DNA of 64,000 bases from Sphaerolaimus hirsutus (GCA_964036195.1 OZ038456.1:16678001-16742000); one strand, 5' to 3'. Positions 20,133-32,069 are shown, counted from the stretch's first letter. The notes: a model not told the origin generated them from the sequence alone. A program made the numbers and translations.

Positions 20133-22716
20133 CGGTGCACAAGTAAAACCGGTGCACAAGTACGGCCGGTGCACAGGTTATAAGAGCGGTGCACAAGTAC
20201 GCCCGGTGCCCAAGTAAAGTGCCCGTACTTGGGCACCGGGCGAGGCATTTACTTGGGCACCGGGTGACTGTTTTACTTGTGCATACATGTGCATTGCTTG
20301 GGCAGCACTTGTGCACCTTGCGTCACGCCGGTTTTACTTGAGCATCCAAAATTTGCTCACCCCATTCGCTCATCTTCCTCCCCGCAGCAGCCCGGACACT
20401 CTCGCGATGGCACTGCGCCAAGCACCCGCGATGGCACTGTGCCAAACATGCGCGATGGCACTGCGCCAAACACATGCGATGGCACTGCGCCAAGCCCCCG
20501 TAACACATCGCAATCGGCGGACGCTGGCTGGCACGCGGCACTGGCAAAGGGGCGGCCAAATTTCAGAGTCACTTCGGCGGGCGGCTGGTCAAAGGACATC
20601 AAAGGGATTCAAGTTGTGTTTTGTGGGGGTTTTTCAATGTTTTTTTGTGTTCATGTGAAGTACAGGTGCATTTTTATGAATTTCTTTGATGTAAATGATA
20701 CATTCAGCAAATTTCGCCCCAATGTGAAACTTTTAGAATTTCGCCCCATTTAAAATGATTTGCTTTCCCACATCTTATTTGTCGCTTTGATTGCTGGCAC
20801 CCTTCCAATAATTGGTTCACAGATAAATAGGTAATTACGTAATTACAAGTCCCAATCCCACCACAAAAATTGGTTGATAAATACACAATGGGTTGCTCCC
20901 AGTACACCGCGTCAGGTATCGCGCAGTGTACTTAGATCGCGTGCTCATTCGTCGCAGTATTATTTTTGTCTCGGAAGTGATTAGTCTTTGAGGATGTATG
21001 GCTTGGTGATTGTTTGCGCATGTGCGTTTTTGTTTTTTTGTCTCATATACCCGTCTCATGTGTTGTGTCACCGTGAATTTTTTGAGTATGCCATGTAATT
21101 TTAAATTATGTAAATAGACCTTGTAAATAATGTGGAAATGTGAAATGACAAAATGTGAACTGTAAAAACATTATCTGTCAAAATGTGAACTGTAAAAAAA
21201 CATTATATGCCAAAATGTGAAGCATTCTAAATGTCAATTTGTCAAATGTTACATGCCATAACTGTCAAAATATGAAATGTTATTTTCATCAGCCTTTTTG
21301 ATTGTTGATTTGGGTCGATTTTTGATTTGATATTTTCATTTTCCAGAAAAGATAAGTTTTTAATCACAAATTATTGGCATTGCACAATTCCGGACACTCA
21401 ACGCACCGCGGCATATTCTTTTATTGATACAAATATATAGGGATTATCTACCAGAGACCGATTTTTTACACATCTCACTGCCCCACATACAAATCATAGC
21501 CGGGCAAACTGAAATTAAGACGTGTCGAATTCCGACAAGCAGACCCGAAGTCATACTGATACTGCGACAAAAGGGCACGCGGTGGATCAGCACGCGTCAG
21601 ACTGCCCTGCATCAAATCCCGACCAAACCACATAATGATAGATACACAACTACTCCCCCCCCCCAAATTGCTGTGCAAATTTAAGTATATAATTGCACGC
21701 CGCATGCAATTCACATAGATGAAGATAAAATGCGAATGATAAGAAATGTGGACCTGCGGGGCGTTTTTATACCACGTAATCGTGGTGTGCTGCGTAGCCG
21801 CGGCAGCGCACACCGCGCGTGGGGGGGGGGGCACCGCGCACGCGTGCGCATTTAATGACAGCCAAAAGTGCCAAATGTGCATGTGAATTGCATGCGGCTT
21901 GCAATTATATACTTAAATTTGCACAGCAATTTGGGGGGGAGTAGTTGTGTATCTATCATTATGTATTTATCAACCAATTTTTGTGGTGGGATTGGGACTT
22001 GTAATTACGTAATTACCTATTTATCTGTGAACCAATTATTGGAAGGGTGCCAGCAATCAAAGCGACAAATAAGATGTGGGAAAGCAAATCATTTTAAATG
22101 GGGCAAAATTCTAAAAGTTTCACATTGGGGTGAAATTTGCTGAATGTATCATTTACATCAAAGAAATTCATAAAAATGCACCTGTACTTCACATGAACAC
22201 AAAAAAACATTGAAAAACCCCCACAAAACACAACTTGAATCCCTTTGATGTCCTTTGACCAGCCGCCCGCCGAAGTGACTCTGAAATTTGGCCGCCCCTT
22301 TGCCAGTGCTGCGTGCCAGCCAGCGTCCGCCGATTGCGATGTGTTACGGGGGCTTGGCGCAGTGCCATCGCATGTGTTTGGCGCAGTGCCATCGCGCATG
22401 TTTGGCACAGTGCCATCGCGGGTGCTTGGCGCAGTGCCATCGCGAGAGTGTCCGGGCTGCTGCGGGGAGGAAGATGAGCGAATGGGGTGAGCAAATTTTG
22501 GATGCTCAAGTAAAACCGGCGTGACGCAAGGTGCACAAGTGCTGCCCAAGCAATGCACATGTATGCACAAGTAAAACAGCCACCCGGTGCCCAAGTAAAT
22601 GCCTCGCCCGGTGCCCAAGTACGGGCACTTTACTTGGGCACCGGGCGTACTTGTGCACCGCTCTTATAACTTGTGCACCGGCCGTACTTGTGCACCGGTT
22701 TTACTTGTGCACCGGT
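20133..22716. mobile_element. Palindromic element with ~770-bp arms, GGTGCACAAGTA-word family, carrying an exon-like segment
   Basis: The left arm (20133-20890) and right arm (21960-22716) are inverted copies with only a few differences. The outer 200 bp of each arm are packed with CGGTGCACAAGTA and CCGGTGCCCAAGTAAA words. The spacer contains a smaller inverted pair (about 21640-21710 and 21880-21960) with AAATTGCTGTGCAAATTT. Each arm also holds a GC-rich segment that reads as a protein-coding exon after a strong acceptor. Confidence 0.75.
20388..20600 (+). other. Exon-like segment with RDGTAPN peptide repeats (left arm; inverted twin in right arm)
   Basis: A strong acceptor (CTTCCTCCCCGCAG, 20374-20387) precedes an open frame in the phase left by the exon ending at 19792. 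It encodes about four tandem units close to RDGTAPN, then a non-repetitive tail. The mirror copy is about 22248-22460 on the minus strand. It may be a real exon caught in an inverted duplication or a captured fragment inside a transposon. No donor could be fixed. Confidence 0.4.
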
Positions 22717-22813
22717 CTGGCGCCGTTGGGAACACACACCTCCCATCAAAAACTCGTTGCCTGCAGGGTAAATAGCGGCATGCACACCAGGATAAAAACA
22801 TATTTGCTGTTAC

Positions 22814-25402
22814 CTGTCGTTAGAATGACATCAGCGGTTCTGTAAAACTTGTTAAATTCAACAGATCCTACAGTGTGTCCCATCTCTCCAGGCACAAAGT
22901 GCACCCTTCCCGACTCAAACAATCCTGGCATCAAGTAGACCGTGGGTAACAACCAGCAAATCATTATTGTTTTCAGCACTCTGCGCATTGTCCAAATCTG
23001 TAAAATGTAGGGTTGGAAAAAATGAATTTTTTAAACGCCGTTATTTTTTTATAAAAATCAATTTTTGTATTTAAAAAAAGATTTTTTAATTTAAAATCAG
23101 TTTTTTTAAATATCGTCCAAAATGTCAGACAGAGTATTCTTATGTCTATTGTGGTCATATTAGACTGGAGTCATGGGATAGCATTATAAGCAGTGATTTC
23201 TTTCAAAAAATATGCATTTTTACATTGACTTATTACGTACTTCACCTTTTGTCTGATGTTAGTGACTTCAGTGAAGTTCACCATGGAATAGTGCTTAAAT
23301 AAGGTTTGTACAGAAGGCTTGTACAATGACAGTGATGTTACACACTGAGGAAGTATGTGGGAGCACATTGGCTGGATACTATATACTACACTAGCATATC
23401 ATGGCTTATTATTACACAGTAGCATGAATATTGTAAATGGAAAAATGCCCAAAACCCATGAAAACACCAGCAATGGTAATGCGTATGAGAGATTGTGCGC
23501 TTGCGCGTAAAAAATTGCAAAATACCTAGTTCAAGTCTACCATAAATTTTGCCTTTTGATTTTTTAAATGAAAATCAGTTTCCACCCTGTGATTAAAAAT
23601 ATATATCAGATTTTAAAAAAATGTTTCGAATTTTTCTAGAACCACAGTTGAGGTATTTACTGAAACTTAGGGTTTGAAAAACAGGTTGGAATATCAGCAC
23701 TTGTGGTTCAATCGATATCAGAGGAACTAAGCAATAGGCTTAATAGTGTAACTGTATTATCTACCAATTGTTGTTTGCCTTATACAATTTGATTCATCAT
23801 ATTTTTTTCTCCATTTTCTCATTTTGACTGTTGTAAATGGTTACAATTCACTACAATTCACATTTCAGCACCAATAGCACCAATAGCAACCATATGAAAA
23901 TACAAAATGCTGCTTGAAATATGCCTTGCTATACCAAAAGCAAAATATCGAAATATCGAATATCGAACATTTTTTAATATAGAATATCGATATCGAGGGT
24001 CCATATTGTATCGATATGGAATATCGAGTGGCAGAAAAAAGTATCGAATATCGAGTAGTGATATCGTTTGAACCGTAACTGTCATAAAGACCCAGTCAAT
24101 ATAATCTGGATTTCATTTAAATTTTTTTCAAAAAGTAATATCTCTGCTCCAGTAACGATTGGAAGCAATCCAATTGTATAATTGGGTAGCCCCAACATTT
24201 ATCTATCTGCACCCCCGGGGGGACCCCTGTGACTGCACCCAGCAGCCACAGGGGTGCCTCCTAGGGCTCGAACTCGATAAAATGTAAGTATAAATACCCA
24301 AATACCTGGGTATTTCGGGTAAATATAAATACGTTTTTGCAACACTGGTACAATGCCATCCACGATTCCCGATGGCAACCAGCCCGGTGCCCATGTAGTG
24401 CTACAACTCGGTGTGCATGTAAGCCCTGTGCGCATGTTACCGGGTGCCCATCAAGCCGCCACTACATGCGCACCGAGTCTGCATGGGCACCGGGTTAGCT
24501 TTAGATGGGCATCGGGTCTACATGGGCACCGAGTTTGCATGCGCACAGAGTCCTCGCCGTCCAGATTATATTTTCCAGGTAAAAAATGAACAAAATTTAC
24601 AGAAGGCGTCCCTGTGGCCGCGGGGGTGCAGCCACAGGGGTCCCCCCGGGGATGCAGATTGATAAATGTTGGGGTTACCCAACGATACAATTGGATTGCC
24701 CCCAATCGTTACTAGAGCAGAGATAATACTCTTTGAAAAAAATTTAAACAAAATCCAGATTATATTGACCGGGTCTTTATCAATATATTGCATAGCATAT
24801 CGCGCTATTTTTAACCAAAAAGTATCCAATATCGAAATGGAATATTTTGAGAGAAAAAATACGATATTGTAAAGTGTAATTTCAATCCTACTGAAACTGC
24901 ATCAATAATTACCGTTTTGTAGGCGATTGGTTTGCCCACGGCGACCACTCTGTTTGCGGCTATGGCCATCACGTTCAGACTCGACACGCGCGTCAAGTAG
25001 AACATGGGCAACCACACGAGTGTCATAATTGTCTGTAATCGTGGTCAAGTTGATATTAAATTTTCGAACACTTTGGTCACGTGCAAATCAAAGCCCTACC
25101 GTATCATTTTCCATCGTTGCTGTAACCCAATAGACAGGAAGTATGCCGTTGTACAGAATAACGGATAAGATGTCACTGCACGCGTTCGAAATGCACAATG
25201 TGTAGAATGGCTTTTTGATCAAGTCCGGCCGCAGACAGATCGCCAAAGCCACCACAACATACAGCAATGTCGATGTTCCAATAAGTGTGAACTGGACAAA
25301 TGTCACCCACTCATCATACATGTCAAGGTCTACATCTTCCGGGGTTTCGGTCGAGGACATTTTGTTTGTTCGGTTTTTGCGAACACACTGTCTGGAAGCC
25401 AA
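22814..25402 (-). CDS. Seven-transmembrane receptor, N-terminal half (three exons)
   Basis: Read on the minus strand: exon 1 at 25100-25402 (ATG at 25402 or 25360), exon 2 at 24913-25032, exon 3 at 22814-22997. All junctions are GT-AG and in phase. Exon 1 gives a short acidic N-terminus and helices 1 and 2, with a conserved RPDLIKKPFY loop. Exon 2 gives helix 3 ending in NRVVAVGKP, which takes the place of the DRY motif. Exon 3 gives helix 4 (ICWLLPTVYLMPG) and the second extracellular loop. This pattern is most like nematode chemoreceptor-type GPCRs (Srx/Srsx/Srt), which is a family-level guess. Helices 5-7 were not found further down; the palindromic element at 20133-22716 lies where they would be expected. 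The 1.9-kb second intron holds MITEs. Confidence 0.7.
23008..23601. mobile_element. MITE of the GGATGGCC/AAAAAAA family in GPCR intron
   Basis: The left end TAGGGTTGGAAAAAATGAATT and the right end GTTTCCACCCT frame an interior shared with 25690-26180 and 13935-14390. It lies 10 bases upstream of exon 3 of the receptor. No clean target duplication was found. Confidence 0.6.
23940..24078. repeat. ATATCG-word terminus of a hAT MITE (partial copy)
   Basis: An ATATCG word array ends in GATATCGTTTGAACC, the right end of the 17060-17804 family. An apparent left remnant is near 23660 (TTAGGGTTTGAAA). Confidence 0.55.
24085..24785. mobile_element. Palindromic element with GGTGCCCATGTA words
   Basis: The arms about 24085-24265 and 24600-24785 are inverted copies (AGACCC, ATATAATCTGGATTT, GAGCAGAGATA and GGGGGGACCCCTGTG in both). 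Between them, 24380-24550 repeats GGTGCCCATGTA and CGGTGTGCATGTA words in both orientations. Confidence 0.6.
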
Positions 25403-25592
25403 TGTCTTCTACTGAGTTCTTTAATTTCTACAATAGATATGGTGGAGGCGAGACAAGCGTGATGATTGGTTGACCTAGGTAATTGCGATTTAATGAGATT
25501 TAACAATTCCCATAGCACCCAATTAGATGAACAGGATATTTGCCATCATCATGAATCGTACTCTATGTTTATATCAAATGTGTACTGTAGCG

Positions 25593-26260
25593 TAGGGATG
25601 GCCAAAAAAATGTTTTTTTACGACCCTGTTTAAAAAAAATTTTGTACATGTTTTTTTAAATAAATAAAACGGTTTTTTTAAGCTCCCAAATATGGTTATG
25701 GGTCAATATACACAGGTATATCAGACAATTGCCATTACTTTGTGACGTTATATATAGCCACAAAATGGCTGTGGAGCCATGGGATAGCATTACAAGTGGT
25801 GATTTCAGTCAAAAATATCCGTTTTACGTCAACTTATTGCATATATTGCCTTTTGTCGAACATACATGACTTCAAGTGAAGTTGAGCATGGAAAAGTGTT
25901 TAAATTAGGTTACAATAGAAGGCTAATACATTGGCAGCGATTTTTCAGACTGTAAAAGTATGTGGGAGCACATTGGCTGGATATTATGTACTACACTAAC
26001 ATATCACAGCTTATTATTACACAATAGCATGAACAAATGGAAGCTTTCAGACTAAAAATGCTTCAAAACTAATGAAAACAACCACCAATGGTAATGGGTA
26101 TGTGAAATTGCGTGCTTGCGCGCAAAAAAAAAACAACAAAATATCTAGTGCATAAGTACAAAAAATGTTGGCTGATGTTTTCTTTGAAAAAACGGTTTGA
26201 TTCCTCTGTGTTTTTTGACATTTTTTTAAAAGACGGTTAAAAACACACCGGCCATCCCTA
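25593..26260. mobile_element. hAT-type MITE, poly-A/T subterminal family
   Basis: Termini TAGGGATGGCC and GGCCATCCCTA are flanked by CTGTAGCG (25585-25592) and CTGTAGCT (26261-26268), 7 of 8 identical. The subterminal parts are A/T homopolymer-rich (AAAACGGTTTTTTT). Confidence 0.8.
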
Positions 26261-26659
26261 CTGTAGCTGCGTTTTAACTCCGACGATATTATAATTAACA
26301 CTATGCTTGCAGATGGCGTTGCGCTGGCGAACCCTGTGGCTGATGATGACCATAGGCCCTGTTAGTTTCACGACACTAGTAATTTCTTTTTTTCGCGTGT
26401 GGCTTCAAGTTGTGGTCCGAATCGGAAAACTGGTTTTCGGCAACTGCTGTCAGATTTTCATATCGCCGTGTTTGCGGCTGACTTGAAAATGCTTACCTTG
26501 GCGGGCTGTCGGGATCGCTTATTGTCGTTTATCGGGGTCGACATTCGGTGACAGGAAACTGATCGGGACGTGAAAATAGATTCTGATCGCGTTTATGCCA
26601 CGCGTCGAACTTATTTACGTTTTTCCTACGTAACGTAACTTGTCTGCGGTGACGCGCAG

Positions 26660-27455
26660 CCATCGCGGTCTCGCTCGACGCGTCGCTCAACCCGGTGCCA
26701 CAACATTCGGAACCGGCCGCCGACACGCTGGCTCGGACGCGTTTCACAGACGAGTTTGTTACCTATGAAACGCTGGGCAGGGGTGCCTATGGTGACGTGC
26801 TCAAGGTTCGAAATAAGTTGGATAGTTGCCTGTATGCCGTGAAAAGGGTGCCGCTAGAGACTACTAGCAGGAAGTTGCTGAGGAAAATCACTAGGGAGGT
26901 GGGTTCACCCTGTGCCTGTACACATGTAAAATCGATCGACATGTATTTAGACAATGGGTCAGGACCCATGATTTTGACCCATGCGGGGGCTTGGATAGAT
27001 AGCTAATCGCTCCTTCGGAGGGATAGCTAGCTGATAATTTTCTAGGGGATATAAATATATGTCAAAATTGACTAAATGGAGCCAAATTTAGCGATTGGAA
27101 AATAATAAAAAACCGCTCAAAGTTTGCTCCACATAGATAGATAGCTGAGCGGATAATAACCTCGTGAAAGAAAGCAGCTCCTCTTTGGAGACCACTGAAA
27201 CGAGTCTACATGTCGAGCGGGTTCACATGTCTAGCGTGCCTACGTCGAGTGGGTCGGCTAGTGCCCTTTTCCACCTAGTGCAACCACCTATGTTTCACAA
27301 CTTCGTTTGATGCGACCAGGTAAAACTGCTGTCACGTTTGAACCACGAGAATGTCGTGCGCTATTACAACTCTTGGATCGAGGAGGTCAAGCCGGGCGAG
27401 GTGGGCCGGTCCACGTCGGACAGCAATGCGGCTGCAGGCGCAAGCGACATAAAAG
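26660..27455 (+). CDS. EIF2AK4: GCN2-type eIF2alpha kinase, two exons of the kinase domain N-lobe
   Basis: Exon 26660-26898 encodes a lead-in and then the glycine-rich loop LGRGAYGDVLKV and the ATP-binding lysine in LYAVKRVPL. The exon at 27320-27455 continues in phase 0 with LLSRLNHENVVRYYNSWIEE. These two stretches match the GCN2 kinase domain closely, including its YYN-W-IE signature, from memory of the family. GCN2 phosphorylates eIF2alpha when uncharged tRNA accumulates. The first exon is preceded by an acceptor CAG at 26657-26659; donors are GTGGGT at 26899 and GTGCGT at 27456. RWD, pseudokinase, the catalytic loop (HRDLKP) and the HisRS-like part were not found, so either the gene extends with large introns or it is a fragment. 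Confidence 0.82.
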
Positions 27456-27599
27456 GTGCGTTGGGATGTGTTTGTTGTGGTGTTTTACGAGATGGGGCGG
27501 ATGAGACGACGTATAAATCGGGCGCTTACCTGTGAGAATCACTGCGGTCTTCGTCCATCGCGGTACGTGAGAATTCCGTAATTTTGCTCGAAAAAGTGT

Positions 27600-27738
27600 A
27601 TGCCCGGTAAACATGATACTCTGCCCTCGCACTAATTTATGTCTCACGTTGGAAGCGTGCCAATGATGATAGAGCATGCGATTTTTGTACAAAATGTGAA
27701 AAAAAGAATGATTGTTGTGAATAAGTTAACGTACAATT
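27600..27738. mobile_element. Left half of a TATACTC-end MITE (GGAAGCGTGCCAAT family)
   Basis: ATGATACTCTGCCCTCGCAC, GTTGGAAGCGTGCCAATGAT and GAATAAGTTAACGTA match the elements at 51878-52128 and 53325-53572. The right half is missing; reverse-transcriptase sequence follows directly. Confidence 0.65.
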
Positions 27739-27739
27739 A

Positions 27740-29246
27740 CGCACAAGTGAATGGTAATCCATTCATTACCTGTTTCATTGATGCGGTCAAAGCCTTTGAT
27801 AGAGTGGACAGAGAAAAATTATGGATAAAAATGAATATGATGGGAATACCAGGAGCGCTTGTCACAGCAATAGCAAATGTCTATACAAAAACAAAAGCTG
27901 TTATGACCTATGGGGGATATGAAAGCGATATACTCTCATATCCAATTGGAGTGGCCCAGGGTTGCGCGCTGAGTCCAACGTTATACGCAATATATATACA
28001 TGATCTAGCCACAGAGCTACTTGGCACAAAAATGGGTGCCAAATGTGGCTTGGGTAAGGAGAAAATACCCGCACTTTTCTTTGCGGACGATATTGTGATA
28101 ATGGCATCAAAAGACAGTGAGTTAGAACATCTAATGAGTGTGTTCAGCAAATGGGCTTGGAAATGGAGTGTTAGCATTAACACCTCGAAAAGTGAGGTGT
28201 TGCGCTGGGGGAACAGCAAAATTGCAAAAAGGGATTGGTATATTGACATTGGAGGCAAAAAAACGAGAAAGAGGGAAACAATCAAAGAAACAGATCAGAT
28301 AAGATACCTTGGTGTACTGATTAATACTGGGGCTGACCCCTTCACGTCACACAAGAAGAATGTAATCACAAAAATGAAAAGGTTAAGTATATTGCCTCTG
28401 AGTGCGGCTAAAGGTACGATTACCCCACTACATACTGCAAATATTACTTGGAAAGCCTATGTGGAACCTGGGTCAATGTATGGTGTAGAGATCACAGGGT
28501 TGGACAGGATCCAACTGGTAGAAATGGATAAAATATATATTCAGACAATGAAAAAAGCCGCTAGACTTCCGATCAGCTGTAGCAACAGCTCTGTGTTATA
28601 CGACATAAATGGCATACTGCCGTCAGATAAATACAACCAATTACTACTGACAAATGATAACTACATGCAAAGGGCATGTAGCACAAGATGGCTTGTGAGA
28701 GCTCATGAAACAGACAAGATATAAGCTGGTAACCCTCGGTTAAAGGTCGACAACTGCAACAAGACATTAGTCACGCAGTGTATAAATTCAACACAAATCA
28801 ACACAGTTATTCAAAATCTGAGAGTGTCAGATATAAAACAATACATCCAAAGAAAACGGATGAAAAATGTCCGCGATATTGTCAAGAAAGAAACTGCAGT
28901 AGCAAATAGAGGTGGGGTGCTGGATCAGGTAGAAATTAAAAACATTTATTACAATGAGCTGAATTGGCTAGCAGCCAGATATAATGCCCTTAGAACAAGG
29001 AAAGGGGCTACGAGAAAAATATGCAATTTCTGCTCTTGTAAAAATGTCAAAGTAGTTGCAAATTTGCACCACATCTTATATGTGTGCAGAGCAAACGTAT
29101 CTGAGCGTGAAAATCTAGATAAAATCACATGTACTATACCATGCGATTGGACGATAAATCCCTTAGGGGCCAAGTTATGCCATGGCCATAGGCAGGGTGT
29201 TGATAGAATGATAAGTAAATGTATGGTGCAAATAACAGATCGATGA
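27740..29246 (+). pseudogene. 5'-truncated non-LTR retrotransposon, reverse transcriptase and C-terminal zinc motif
   Basis: The frame to 28724 encodes the fingers and palm of a LINE-type reverse transcriptase: FIDAVKAFDRV, AQGCALSPTLYAIYI and the catalytic FADDI. A stop at 28722-28724 ends it. The frame at 28824-29246 then resumes with the typical C-terminal CX2C...H...C module (CNFC, then HHILYVC), as in R1/Jockey/CR1-like elements. The endonuclease and ORF1 are missing. The copy lies in the intron after the second GCN2 exon and is broken, so inactive. The ATG at 27639 lies in MITE sequence and is not the element's own start. Confidence 0.8.
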
Positions 29247-29289
29247 ATATTACAGATCAGATCTTTAAAGATCTTTAAAGAACTTTAAA

Positions 29290-29925
29290 AAATGACAAGA
29301 AGTGTCAGAGTGCGTTACTTATTGCGTTATTTTTTTATAACGTTACCCTAATTTTCACTCAAAATCGCTACTTTTCATACCACCTAGTTATATATTGTTA
29401 CCTTCAAAATCATCTATGTGTATGTTTTACCGCCTAATTTCAACTTTTTTTGGCTTTTTATGTGCTTATGTACCTCTTTCAAATAGGCTATTTGTACCTA
29501 CTCTTAACCTATTTTTAGCTAAATATGTTTCACCTATTTGTAGCGATTTTTTTCCCTCTTTTAGCTTCTAAACCTCAAAATACCCTATATATTGAATCCC
29601 CCACCAACCCCCCCCCCCAAAAAAAAAAAAATTTTTTTTCAGCTATCTATCCCTCGCAGCGATTTACTATCTATCTGAACCCCCGCGGGGGTCCAAATCT
29701 ACAAGACCCCTGCCTGTCAGGGAGCGGACTTCATTTGCCGATCAATATTGCTGCACTTGCCGTCAGACAGAACTTTGTAAAAGTATTTAGCAATGCATTT
29801 TTGGACATGAAGAGCGAATCTTGATTCACACTGTCCATACATTTCTGAAGTACAGTAATCTTCCTTATTTATATATTTATGCATATACATTCATGTTCTA
29901 GCGATAATGCGACACCAGTGAAGGG
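29290..29925. other. Intronic/intergenic stretch, no gene seen
   Basis: AT-rich sequence with a C-run/A-run/T-run block (29610-29640) and a GAACCCCCGCGGGGGTCC palindrome near 29680. No coding character was found. Confidence 0.4.
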
Positions 29926-30720
29926 TTCAGACGACATATCGTATCGAATATCAAATATCGGATATCGACTGTTTTTTCATATCTGAATATCGATGTCGAA
30001 AATTTTGAAAAAATATAAAATATCGAATATCGACCATTTTCAAATATCGATATCGAGTATAGACGATTTTTGAATATCAATATCGAATATCGACCATTTT
30101 TCTGATATATCAAACCTGTATTGTGCCCCAAATTAAGCTATTATTTTCATTTTGAGATGTATTATGTGTTTATAATATTTTTCTTGTGGAGTTAAAGTAA
30201 AGTATTTACAGTTAAATTTTTGTTGGAGTGCTTACTCAACATTTCTTGTATTTGGTTTGGTTTCCTACCTACCAGAAAATGTTGATATGCTGCTTTTCTT
30301 GCAAAATGCCATTAAAAACTGTGTTATAAGTATGTACTGGGATGTCTACCAATTATGGTTTTCCTGATACAATTTGATTCATCATGTTTTTCTTCCATTT
30401 TCTTATTTTGACTGTTGTGAACCTTGTTAAAATCACCATTTATATTTCAGTAAAGAGTTGATCAATCCAATCCAGTAAAGCGATGACCATGTTTACAACC
30501 ACATGAAAATAAAAAAAAAACACTTGAAATATGCCTTGTTGTACCGAAAGCAAAATATCGAAATATCGAGCATTTTTTTATATCGAATAACGAGCGTCCA
30601 TATCGTATCGATATCGAATATCGAGTTTCAGAAAAAAATATCGAATATCGATATCGAGTTTCTGAAAAAATATCGAATATCGATATCGAAAAGTCATATA
30701 CCAAACCATAAGTCCGAACC
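29922..30720. mobile_element. MITE of the ATATCG-word (hAT) family, third copy
   Basis: The left end AGGGTTCAGACGACATATCG and the right end ...AAGTCCGAACCCT are degraded versions of the TAGGGTTCAAACGATAT termini. ATATCGAATATCG word arrays lie at about 29940-30110 and 30550-30700, with a shared AT-rich centre. Confidence 0.75.
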
Positions 30721-30802
30721 CTACACCAGTGGATACCGTATTTCTTTTAATCACTGCCCCCTTAATGCCCTCAGTTTATCATCTAAAGGATTAAGTGAAT
30801 TA

Positions 30803-31002
30803 NNNNNNNNNNNNNNNNNNNNNNNNNNNNNNNNNNNNNNNNNNNNNNNNNNNNNNNNNNNNNNNNNNNNNNNNNNNNNNNNNNNNNNNNNNNNNNNNNN
30901 NNNNNNNNNNNNNNNNNNNNNNNNNNNNNNNNNNNNNNNNNNNNNNNNNNNNNNNNNNNNNNNNNNNNNNNNNNNNNNNNNNNNNNNNNNNNNNNNNNNN
31001 NN
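30803..31002. other. Assembly gap (200 N)
   Basis: Exactly 200 N; a placeholder. It directly abuts a palindrome. Confidence 0.99.
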
Positions 31003-31278
31003 ACAGAAAATGCTTCCACCAGAAAGAGAAATCTTAAGCGGTTTTTTTAAAACCTACACCGCTTAAATTCACCTACCCAAACATTAGAATTTGAGGGGCG
31101 AAATTTATTAAACTTAGTACATTTCGTCCGGGGAAGGAAATTAGTAGTAAGTAAAATTTAACAATGTTTAATAAATTTCGCCCCTCAAATTCTAATGTTT
31201 GGGTAGGTGAATTTAAGCGGTGTAGGTTTTAAAAAAACCGCTTAAGATTTCTCTTTCTGGTGTAAGCATTTTCTGTGT
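31003..31278. repeat. Near-perfect palindrome, ~115-bp arms
   Basis: The left arm starts ACAGAAAATGCTTCCACCAG and the right arm ends CTGGTGTAAGCATTTTCTGT. Both contain AAGCGGTTTTTTTAAAACC and GGGGCGAAATTTATTAAAC or their complements. The spacer is about 45 bp. The gap ends exactly where the left arm begins. Confidence 0.85.
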
Positions 31279-31706
31279 TAATAGATCTCACATTAGGAGA
31301 TAAAATGATCACAATCACAGCTGATCGTGATCGCAATACAAAATAGTGAAAATTGAAAATATCCTAATCTTATTTCTGCCTGGAAAGAAACCGTTGAAAT
31401 GGCATTTGGCACTAAGCCAGGAGTCTGTTCTGTATTATGGCCAAATTCTGGCCTTGAAAAACAGAATATAAGCATATAAAAAGAAACGTTCGGAGCAAGG
31501 TGATCAGTGCATTTTTGTATAAAAAAATGTGTGGGCCGTTTACACGGCCCACGCGGCCTTATATTGGGGGGCATACCATACATCATTTAGACGACTCTTT
31601 GGGCTATCTTTTGTATGGGGTGAATTTTCCCAAAAAGTTTAGGGGTGGCCGTGAATGAATCGTTTTTCAAAAATTCGTAAGCGTTCGGACCTAGGTAAAC
31701 GGGGGT

Positions 31707-31840
31707 TTACTTCAAAAAAGTACGCGAATAAGTGAGTACCGGTATTTCTTTGAGGGAAAATGTAAACGTATCTACGCAGTACTCGAGTATACGTATTTAT
31801 CGAGTAAACGTAAATAGGTACGTCTTAACAACCATGGTGC
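31707..31840. repeat. Terminal fragment of a GTAAACG/AGTAC-word hAT MITE
   Basis: AGTACTCGAGTATACGTATT, TCGAGTAAACGTAAATA and CTTAACAACCATGG match the right end of the element at 47171-47674. Sequence from 31285 to 31700 shows no gene. Confidence 0.6.
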
Positions 31841-32069
31841 ATGTTACGCTAGAGGCAAAGTATTTTTTTGTATTTTTAGCGACGGCGACGGCTTCAACGT
31901 ATATCGGTGTTCATAAAATTGTTATACAGATAAGATACCTAAGTTGGATGCATCTCTACGCCGACTCGTAATAATAATCATAACGGCCATTAATTTACGT
32001 CGTACAAAGTTTTCGCAACAAATACTACGTCGCAACATTTGGCAACACGCCAGAAATCCACGCTACCTG

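Noticed and set aside
20277-20753. 158-aa frame starting at 20277 with RDGTAPN repeats as a free-standing gene
   Set aside because: The start lies in GGTGCACAAGTA transposon words, an acceptor precedes the repeat part, and the twin copy in the other arm has the same frame. It is treated as an exon-like segment only.
26313-26372. Signal-peptide-like start (ATGGCGTTGCGC) before the GCN2 exon
   Set aside because: No continuing exon in phase could be found and the stretch borders a MITE duplication site.
27639-27740. ATG at 27639 as the true start of the reverse transcriptase
   Set aside because: The first 30 or so codons are sequence of the GGAAGCGTGCCAAT MITE family found at 51878 and 53325.
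17060-30720. Open frames encoding repetitive I/R/Y/S/D peptides (17595-17805, 23858-24085, 29898-30131, 30462-30704)
   Set aside because: They are translations of ATATCG word arrays in MITE termini, open only because the words contain no stop in those frames.
30503-31066. Open frames crossing the N runs at 30803-31002 and 57501-57700
   Set aside because: They exist only because N was read as an unknown residue.
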